In this document: in pieces, positions 1-4,932 of the stretch
Layout of the letters: every line of letters starts with the position of its first letter
Position numbering within the stretch: position 1 is the stretch's first letter
Assembly: GCA_029857855.1 (NCBI GenBank)
Contig: JAOUGG010000215.1
Coordinates: forward strand, 1-5,715
Length of the DNA: 5,715 nucleotides
Direction of reading: 5' to 3'
From: Acidimicrobiia bacterium
GTDB taxonomy: Bacteria > Actinomycetota > Acidimicrobiia > Acidimicrobiales > SZUA-35
Position numbers and translations under genes: made by a program
The notes under the pieces: model-generated
What the model saw: only the letters and a program-made list of their open reading frames with translations
Told to the model about the DNA's origin: nothing
Databases searched by the model: none

Positions 1-1
1 T

Positions 2-280
2 CTGCCCGGTGAGGACGGCGCCCGTCTGACCCCGTACGTCGGCTTCGACAACGTCGTCGACCCGACGGCGCTCCTTGCCGCCGACGACGGTGAGAACCGG
101 ATCGGCACCACGCCCAGTTCCGGCACGACGGGCGACACCGGCTCCGGCACCGACGGAACCGAGACCGGGACGGGCGACGAGAGCTTCCAGCCCGACGCGA
201 ACCCGCCGATTCCGACGACGGTTCCCGAAGGCACCGACAGCACCGACAGCACCGACGGCGGAGAGGGTGAGGGGAACTAA
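2..280 (+). CDS. C-terminal end of an unidentified Tad-locus protein (5' end outside window)
   Basis: An open frame enters from the left edge and stops at TAA 278-280, giving the last 92 residues. The first third (LPGEDGARLTPYVGFDNVVD and a few more) looks like the end of a folded region. From about residue 40 of the fragment onward it is low complexity, rich in Thr, Gly, Ser, Asp and Pro, strongly acidic, and presumably disordered. It ends with a TDS-TDS-TDG triplet repeat and GGEGEGN. No cysteine, catalytic motif or membrane segment is visible. Its stop overlaps the cpaE start by one base (TAATG), so the two genes are probably translationally coupled. Gene order in actinobacterial Tad loci would allow an RcpC/CpaB-like (SAF domain) protein or a TadE/G-like one. 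That is inference from context only, as no diagnostic domain lies in the visible part. Confidence 0.62.
   Translation: MPGEDGARLTPYVGFDNVVDPTALLAADDGENRIGTTPSSGTTGDTGSGTDGTETGTGDESFQPDANPPIPTTVPEGTDSTDSTDGGEGEGN
233..259 (+). repeat. three tandem 9-base units in the tail of the upstream gene
   Basis: The unit ACCGACAGC occurs at 233-241 and 242-250, then with one mismatch (ACCGACGGC) at 251-259. It is in frame and encodes Thr-Asp-Ser, Thr-Asp-Ser, Thr-Asp-Gly. Because the unit is a multiple of three, gain or loss of copies would change tail length without breaking the frame. This is typical of slippage-prone disordered linkers and probably has no separate function. Confidence 0.75.
267..274 (+). 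promoter_or_regulatory. ribosome binding site for cpaE
   Basis: The stretch GTGAGGGG contains a GAGG core at 269-272 and ends five bases before the ATG at 280. It lies inside the last codons of the upstream gene. It supports the start at 280 over the next in-frame candidate, a GTG at 367, which lacks a purine-rich leader. With the TAATG junction this suggests re-initiation by ribosomes finishing the upstream gene. Confidence 0.6.
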
Positions 281-1566
281 TGACCCAGTACGACTTCTCG
301 AGCTTCGACGGTCTTGACACCGTCGACAGCTTCGAGGAGAACACCTTCGAGAGCGAACACCGGCTTGTGGCCGGTGCGGGGGTGGCCGTCGTCGACTCCG
401 ATCAGGCCGTCAGGGACTACCTGGTCGGGCTGTTCGAGGGCACCGTCGAGACCGCCGAATCACTCGAGGCGCTCGAATTGCAACTCCATGGCGCCGCCTG
501 CGTCGTCGTCCTCGGACCGTCGTGCGCCCGGCAGGAGGACCTCGACACCGTGGCCCTCTGGGGCAAACGGCATCCGAACGTCGCCACCGTGCTCGTCACC
601 TCCGAGCTGACAACCCAGCTGCTCCATCGCGCCCTCCGGGTCGGGGTCAAGGACGTCATCTCGGCCCCGATCGATCAGCAGCAGCTGATCGACATCGTCG
701 ACCGCATCGCCGAGGACCTTTCGAGCGTCGACTCGATCGTCGGCTACTCGTCGGGTATCGACCCGGTCGATCCCGACGGCGGCGAGCTCGGTCGGGTGAT
801 CGCAGTGTTCTCCACCAAGGGCGGCTCCGGGAAGTCGGTGACGGCCAGCAACGTCGCCGCCGCGCTGGCCCGCCGGTCAAAGAAGCCGGTGGTTCTGATC
901 GACGGACACCTGCAGTTCGGTGACATCGCGGTGATGCTGAAGCTGCACCCGGAGTCGACCGTGGCCGACGCCATCGCCCAGATCGGCGTTCTCGACGCCG
1001 ACATGTTGCACAACATGATGGCCGTCCATGAGCCGACCGGCCTTCGGGTGCTCGCCGCCCCCGTTGAACCGACCTTCGCCGACAAGATCACCGGTCAGCA
1101 GATGGCCCGGCTCATCGAGATCGTACGGACGTTCGCCGGTCACGTGATCATCGACCTCCCGGCGATCTTCAACGATGTGGTGCTCAACGTTCTCGAGGTC
1201 AGCGACGAGCTGCTGCTCGTCGCCGGTCTCGACATCCCGAACATCAAGAACGTCAAGATCGGCCTGGCCACGCTGTCCCTGCTCAACATCCCGCATGAGA
1301 GCATCCACCTCGTGCTCAACCGGTCGGACTCCAAGGTCAAGCTCGACCTGGCCGAGGTCGAGCGCACGCTCGGCGTCGTTGCCGCTGCCCACGTGCCCTC
1401 CGACATCGTCGTACCGATCTCGGTCAACAAGGGTTCGCCTGTGGTCCTGTCCGCTCCGAAATCGGGAGTGGCCCGGGCCTTCGAGCAGCTGGCCTCCACG
1501 TTCATCGATGGCGAGGCTGCGGCCGAACCTTCGTCGAACGGGGGCTTCCGGAAGTTCTTCGGCTGA
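280..1566 (+). CDS. cpaE: CpaE/TadZ: Flp pilus localisation ATPase with atypical receiver domain
   Basis: This 428-residue cytoplasmic protein belongs to the TadZ/CpaE branch of the MinD/ParA family, which places the Tad machinery in the cell. An acidic leader (1-28) precedes a receiver-like fold (about 34-145). That fold keeps acidic residues D39 and D41 and T107, but lacks the phospho-acceptor Asp (CVVVLGPS at 74-81) and the conserved Lys (SAP at 128-130), so it is probably not phosphorylated. The ATPase domain (about 171-410) has a deviant Walker A KGGSGKS (180-186), the TadZ-type LQFGD motif (211-215), the Walker B strand HVIIDLP (288-294, D292), a base-recognition strand LVLNRSDSK (344-352), and the family's VPSDIVVPISVNKG near 372-385. 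A short linker then leads to a basic-aromatic end, FRKFFG. The second Asp of the usual DxD switch is His210. Start: ATG 280 has a good Shine-Dalgarno site. A 64-base gap separates it from cpaF. The family assignment is secure; the loss of receiver signalling is inferred from missing residues. Confidence 0.93.
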   Translation: MTQYDFSSFDGLDTVDSFEENTFESEHRLVAGAGVAVVDSDQAVRDYLVGLFEGTVETAESLEALELQLHGAACVVVLGPSCARQEDLDTVALWGKRHPNVATVLVTSELTTQLLHRALRVGVKDVISAPIDQQQLIDIVDRIAEDLSSVDSIVGYSSGIDPVDPDGGELGRVIAVFSTKGGSGKSVTASNVAAALARRSKKPVVLIDGHLQFGDIAVMLKLHPESTVADAIAQIGVLDADMLHNMMAVHEPTGLRVLAAPVEPTFADKITGQQMARLIEIVRTFAGHVIIDLPAIFNDVVLNVLEVSDELLLVAGLDIPNIKNVKIGLATLSLLNIPHESIHLVLNRSDSKVKLDLAEVERTLGVVAAAHVPSDIVVPISVNKGSPVVLSAPKSGVARAFEQLASTFIDGEAAAEPSSNGGFRKFFG

Positions 1567-1617
1567 CCCCAGATTCGTATCCGCTCCAACCACATTCCAC
1601 CTTTCGTGTTGACCTCC

Positions 1618-1624
1618 AGAGGAG
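1618..1624 (+). promoter_or_regulatory. ribosome binding site for cpaF
   Basis: AGAGGAG ends six bases before the ATG at 1631, the best Shine-Dalgarno match in the window. It sits in the only real intergenic gap (1567-1630). The complement CTCC (1614-1617) lies three bases upstream of GGAG (1621-1624), so a small 4-bp hairpin could partly mask the site; its stability is doubtful. I see no promoter with both -10 and -35 boxes and no terminator in this gap. A TTGAC at 1609-1613 has no partner at a usable distance before the start codon. Confidence 0.72.
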
Positions 1625-1630
1625 TACCAG

Positions 1631-2998
1631 ATGTCGCTGTATGAACGGTTGAACGACGGCGCCGTCCCCGCCACAACCGAAGCGGGCGGTCGAAACCGCG
1701 GCCTCGACGAACTGCGACACCGCATCCACGGGTCACTCATCGAGGAGCTCGGCCCGATCCTCTACGACAAGCGGTTGTCGGAGGATGAACTGCGCAAGAA
1801 GGTGCGAGACGCGCTGCAGACGGCGCTCGCCCAGGAGCGGACGCCGATCTCGGCGGCCGACAAGGCCCAGATCATCCAGGATGTCTCCGACGACATTCTC
1901 GGCTACGGCCCGATCGACAAGCTCCTGCGGGACGAGGACGTCTCCGAGGTCATGTGCAACGGTCCGGATCAGATCTTCGTTGAACGCAGCGGCAAGCTCT
2001 CCGTCGAGAACGTCACGTTCGTCGACGAACTCCATCTGCGCCGCATCATCGACAAGATCGTCGCCCAGGTCGGGCGACGCATCGACGAGTCGTCACCGCT
2101 GTGTGACGCCCGTCTTCCCGACGGCTCCCGTGTGAACGCCGTTATCTCACCGCTGGCCATCGGCGGACCGTTTCTCACCATCCGCAAGTTCGCCGCCGAC
2201 CCTCTCCAGATCGATGACCTGATCCGCTTCGGCACGCTCAGTGTGCATGCCGCCCGGTTCCTGCAGGCCTGCATCGTGGGCAAGCTCAACGTGGTGGTCT
2301 CCGGCGGTACCGGTACCGGTAAGACGACCACCCTCAACGTGTTGTCGTCGTTCATCCCCGACGGAGAACGTATCATCACCGTCGAGGACGCCAAGGAACT
2401 CCAGCTCAACCAGCAACACGTTCTGTCGCTGGAAACGCGCCCACCCAACATCGAGGGCAAGGGCGAGATCACCATTCGCGATCTGGTCAAGAACACCCTG
2501 CGTATGCGGCCGGACCGTATTGTCGTCGGCGAGTGTCGTTCGGGCGAGGCGCTCGACATGCTCCAGGCCATGAACACCGGCCACGACGGCTCGCTGACGA
2601 CGCTCCACGCCAACGCCCCTCGCGATTCGCTGGCTCGCCTCGAGACGCTGGTGCTGATGGCGGGCTACGACCTTCCGGTCCGGGCCATTCGGGAGCAGAT
2701 CTCTTCGGCCGTCGACTGCATCGTGCAGCTTCAGCGCCTTCGCGACGGCACAAGGCGTATCACCCACATCACCGAGGTGGCGGGCATGGAGGGTGAGATC
2801 ATCACGCTCCAGGACGTCTTCCTGTTCGACTTCGCCGCCGGGGTCGACGACCAGGGACGCTTCCGCGGCCAGCTCAAGCCGACGGGTGTGCGACCGAAGT
2901 TCTCCGAGAAACTGGCCGATAACGGCATTCGGCTCGGGCCCGAGATGTTCTCACCGGGCGGCGCCGATCCGGCGAGCAAGGGGCGCATGCGAGGATGA
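1631..2998 (+). CDS. cpaF: CpaF/TadA: Flp pilus assembly ATPase (GspE/VirB11 superfamily)
   Basis: This 455-residue cytoplasmic hexameric ATPase converts ATP hydrolysis into pilus extension, and in some species retraction, working against the TadB/TadC membrane platform. The N-terminal region (about 25-200) carries the CpaF features ILGYGPIDKLLRDEDVSEVM (89-108), a linker with RRIDESSPLCDARLPDGSRV (149-168) and FLTIRKF (181-187). The motor domain has all four expected motifs: Walker A GGTGTGKT (225-232, K231), Asp box ITVEDAKELQL (249-259, E252/D253), Walker B IVVGECRSGEA (297-307, E301) and His box TGHDGSLTTLHAN (316-328, H318 and H326). The C-terminal LKPTGVRPKF (415-424) is also typical of the family. 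Length is normal. The start has a strong ribosome binding site, and MSLYERL is the usual opening of actinobacterial members. The stop overlaps the tadB start (ATGA, 2995-2998). No catalytic residue appears to be missing. Confidence 0.97.
   Translation: MSLYERLNDGAVPATTEAGGRNRGLDELRHRIHGSLIEELGPILYDKRLSEDELRKKVRDALQTALAQERTPISAADKAQIIQDVSDDILGYGPIDKLLRDEDVSEVMCNGPDQIFVERSGKLSVENVTFVDELHLRRIIDKIVAQVGRRIDESSPLCDARLPDGSRVNAVISPLAIGGPFLTIRKFAADPLQIDDLIRFGTLSVHAARFLQACIVGKLNVVVSGGTGTGKTTTLNVLSSFIPDGERIITVEDAKELQLNQQHVLSLETRPPNIEGKGEITIRDLVKNTLRMRPDRIVVGECRSGEALDMLQAMNTGHDGSLTTLHANAPRDSLARLETLVLMAGYDLPVRAIREQISSAVDCIVQLQRLRDGTRRITHITEVAGMEGEIITLQDVFLFDFAAGVDDQGRFRGQLKPTGVRPKFSEKLADNGIRLGPEMFSPGGADPASKGRMRG
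2978..2983 (+). promoter_or_regulatory. candidate ribosome binding site for tadB
   Basis: AAGGGG ends 11 bases before the ATG at 2995, slightly farther than ideal. A second purine run, GAGG at 2991-2994, touches the start codon and is too close to serve. The ATGA overlap with the cpaF stop suggests that initiation here relies mainly on translational coupling. The encoded N-terminus is a clean signal peptide, which independently supports this start. Confidence 0.42.
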
Positions 2999-4932
2999 GA
3001 CGCCGTCTGACACGATTGCTGCTGGTCGTCTTCCTGGTCCTGCTGGTCGCTGCGCCGGCCGCGGCCGAGACCTCGACCGACCCGCCGAGGGTCGTCTACG
3101 TCGATGCTCGGGACACCGAGGCCCAACTCGGCGTGCTGGCCGAGAGCTACGAGGTGTCGGCCGGCGACATCAAGATCGAGCAGTCGGGCGAGAGCCTGGC
3201 CGTCAGGGATCTGACCTCCGCTCAGCAGGAGAGCTGGCCCGTCGAGATGGTGTTCGTCGTCGATCTCGACAATCGAAACGCCGCCAACGGCGGAATGACC
3301 AGGGCCGCCAGTGCCATCGCCGCCGCCGCCGAGTCGCTGCCCGACGGCTCCCGAGTCGGCCTGGTGTCGGCCGGTCGCGTCGCTGATGTCGAGATTCCTC
3401 TGACGACATCGCTTGATCGACTCGACATCGGCCTGTCCCAACTCGGCATCGACAAGGGATCTGCACTCCTCGACGCAGCCGGCACCGCCGGCCGCATGTT
3501 CGACTCCGCCGATTCGGGCCTCGGGCGTCAGGTGGTGCGGACCGTCGTGGTCGTCACCGGCGGTCCGGACACGTCGTCGGTCAACGACCGCGAGGCCGCC
3601 GCCTCCGGGCTCATCCAGAATTCCGCTCAGCTCATCGTCGTGAACATCGGGGTGCCATCAGCGGAGCTGGCCGAGATGGCCGGAACGGTCGGCGGATCCA
3701 GCGTTGCCGTGACCGAGGACCAGGATGTCGCCGCGTCGATCTCGCGGGCGGTGACGATGGGCTCCGACCGGCTCCTGGTGTCGTTCGATCAGCTCGACTC
3801 CGACTCGGACGACACCATCGCCGAGCGGGCGAGCGTGAGAATCTCGATCGCCGACCAAACGCGCACCCTCAGCTATCCGAGGGGCATCGAGACGGCCAAC
3901 ATCCTCCAGCTCGAACCGCTGACCGAGGTGGAAAGCAGCCGCTTCGCCTTCCTTGGCAACGAAATATTCCTCTACGTGTCGATCGGTCTCGCCTTCCTCG
4001 GAATCTCGACGGGGATCTGGGCGCTCGCATCCATGTTCGGTGGTGGCGAGAGCCAGCTCGACCGAGTGTTGGCCCGCTATTCCGAGGGCAAGGACGTCGA
4101 CGAGGAGGAGGTCCGGGAGATGCTGGTGCAGACCGAACTGCTCCAGCGTGCCGTCGACTTCACCGAGGGTTTCGCCCGTCGTCGAGGTTTCCTGAGCCGC
4201 ATCGAGGAGCTGCTCGAACGGGCGGATCTCCCGATTCGGCCCGGCGAGGGCATGTTCTTTCTCATCGGCGTCTCGCTCCTTGTGTTCGGCCTGATCTGGT
4301 CGGTTACCACGAGCATCCTCCTTGCGTTCCTAGTGGCCACGGCCAGCGGCTTCGGCGCCTATGGAGCCGTGGTGTTCCTCGCCCACCGCCGCCTGAAGAA
4401 CTTCGAATCCCAGCTGCCCGACACCCTGACGCTGCTGGCCGGAACCCTGCGTGCGGGCTACTCGTTGCCACAGGGCATCGACGCCGTGTCCAACGAAATC
4501 GCCGATCCAATGGGCGAGGAGCTTCGGCGGGCCGTAACGGAAGCCCAGCTTGGTCGTGAGTTGGAGGATGCGCTGGCCTCGGTGGCCGAACGTCTTCACA
4601 GCGACGACTTCAGCTGGACGGTCATGGCCATCGGCATCCAACGGGAGGTCGGTGGCAACCTCAACGAGCTCTTGATGACGGTGGCCGAGACGATGGTCCA
4701 GCGGGAACGCCTCAAGCGCGAGGTTGCGGCGCTCACGGCCGAGGGGCGCGTCTCGGCGCTGATCCTGTCGCTGCTGCCGCCCGGTCTCGGGACGGTGCTT
4801 TACGTCATGAACCCCGACTACGTCAGTCTGCTCTTCAGCCGGACGTTGGGAATGATCATGTTGGGCGGTGCCGTGGTCAGCGGTGTCATCGGGCTGCTCT
4901 GGATGAAGAAAGTGATAACGATCGATGCCTGA
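2995..4932 (+). CDS. tadB: TadB fused to a signal peptide and extracytoplasmic VWA-like domain
   Basis: TadB is one of two T2SS-F-type membrane platform proteins of the Tad pilus, contacted by the CpaF ATPase. This 645-residue product is about twice the usual length. Residues 1-24 form a Sec signal peptide: basic RRR, a Leu/Val core and APAAA before a likely cleavage at 24/25. Residues about 82-256 resemble a von Willebrand A fold: strand MVFVVD (85-90), DGSRVGLVSAG (117-127), KGSALLDA (154-161) and VVVVTGG (184-190). The MIDAS metal site is degraded: DLDNR (90-94) replaces DxSxS, and G189 stands where the third-motif Asp is expected. A further Ser/Asp-rich segment follows. A complete TadB then begins: membrane helix about 324-347, cytoplasmic linker, paired helices about 418-463, T2SSF domain about 472-585 (LPDTLTLLAGTLRAGYSLPQ, IQREVGGNLNELL), and two last helices about 588-606 and 613-637. 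Predicted topology puts the VWA part outside and the T2SSF loop inside. It overlaps cpaF by 4 and tadC by 8 bases. The TadB assignment is secure; the VWA call rests on pattern only. Confidence 0.93.
   Translation: MRRRLTRLLLVVFLVLLVAAPAAAETSTDPPRVVYVDARDTEAQLGVLAESYEVSAGDIKIEQSGESLAVRDLTSAQQESWPVEMVFVVDLDNRNAANGGMTRAASAIAAAAESLPDGSRVGLVSAGRVADVEIPLTTSLDRLDIGLSQLGIDKGSALLDAAGTAGRMFDSADSGLGRQVVRTVVVVTGGPDTSSVNDREAAASGLIQNSAQLIVVNIGVPSAELAEMAGTVGGSSVAVTEDQDVAASISRAVTMGSDRLLVSFDQLDSDSDDTIAERASVRISIADQTRTLSYPRGIETANILQLEPLTEVESSRFAFLGNEIFLYVSIGLAFLGISTGIWALASMFGGGESQLDRVLARYSEGKDVDEEEVREMLVQTELLQRAVDFTEGFARRRGFLSRIEELLERADLPIRPGEGMFFLIGVSLLVFGLIWSVTTSILLAFLVATASGFGAYGAVVFLAHRRLKNFESQLPDTLTLLAGTLRAGYSLPQGIDAVSNEIADPMGEELRRAVTEAQLGRELEDALASVAERLHSDDFSWTVMAIGIQREVGGNLNELLMTVAETMVQRERLKREVAALTAEGRVSALILSLLPPGLGTVLYVMNPDYVSLLFSRTLGMIMLGGAVVSGVIGLLWMKKVITIDA
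3238..3762 (+). other. VWA-like extracytoplasmic domain encoded within tadB
   Basis: This marks residues about 82-256 of the TadB fusion. The alternation of hydrophobic strands and Ala-rich helices follows the VWA order: VVD strand, helix with AASAIAAAAESL, VGLVSAG strand, PLTTSLDRLDIGLSQL, KGSALLDAAGTAGRMF, VVVVTGG strand, and a last strand LIVVNIGV followed by a helix. Serine 156 sits where the MIDAS Thr is usual. Two of the three metal-ligand motifs are lost, so binding of a divalent metal is doubtful. Boundaries are estimates. Confidence 0.72.

Noticed and set aside
75..317. Plus-strand open frame rich in Pro, Arg, Ala and Thr
   Set aside because: It is an out-of-frame reading of the repetitive tail of the upstream gene and runs into cpaE. 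The frame ending at 280 joins cpaE by a TAATG overlap and gives a plausible acidic tail.
1567..1630. Possible promoter or terminator between cpaE and cpaF
   Set aside because: TTGAC at 1609-1613 has no -10 partner before the start codon. There is no G/C-rich stem followed by a T run. The gap appears to be only a short leader with a ribosome binding site.
877..1740. Long open frame of 287 codons on the minus strand
   Set aside because: It lies antisense to the well-supported cpaE and into the start of cpaF. Its composition is the Arg/Asp/Val/Gly/His-rich shadow expected opposite a high-GC gene, with no recognisable domain or ribosome binding site.
2303..2322. Repeated GGTACC units resembling a palindromic regulatory site
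   Set aside because: They encode the Gly-Thr-Gly-Thr-Gly run of the CpaF Walker A motif; the repetition follows from the protein sequence.
1631..2998. Assignment of the ATPase to a conjugation (VirB11) or type II secretion (GspE) system
   Set aside because: The N-terminal CpaF-type motifs, and the flanking cpaE, tadB and tadC genes, point specifically to a Tad/Flp pilus.
1969..3441. Minus-strand open frames of 200 to 240 codons opposite cpaF and tadB
   Set aside because: They mirror genes with complete catalytic motifs on the + strand, have low-complexity Ser/Arg or Gly/Asp/Gln-rich translations, and overlap each other. They are by-products of high G+C content.
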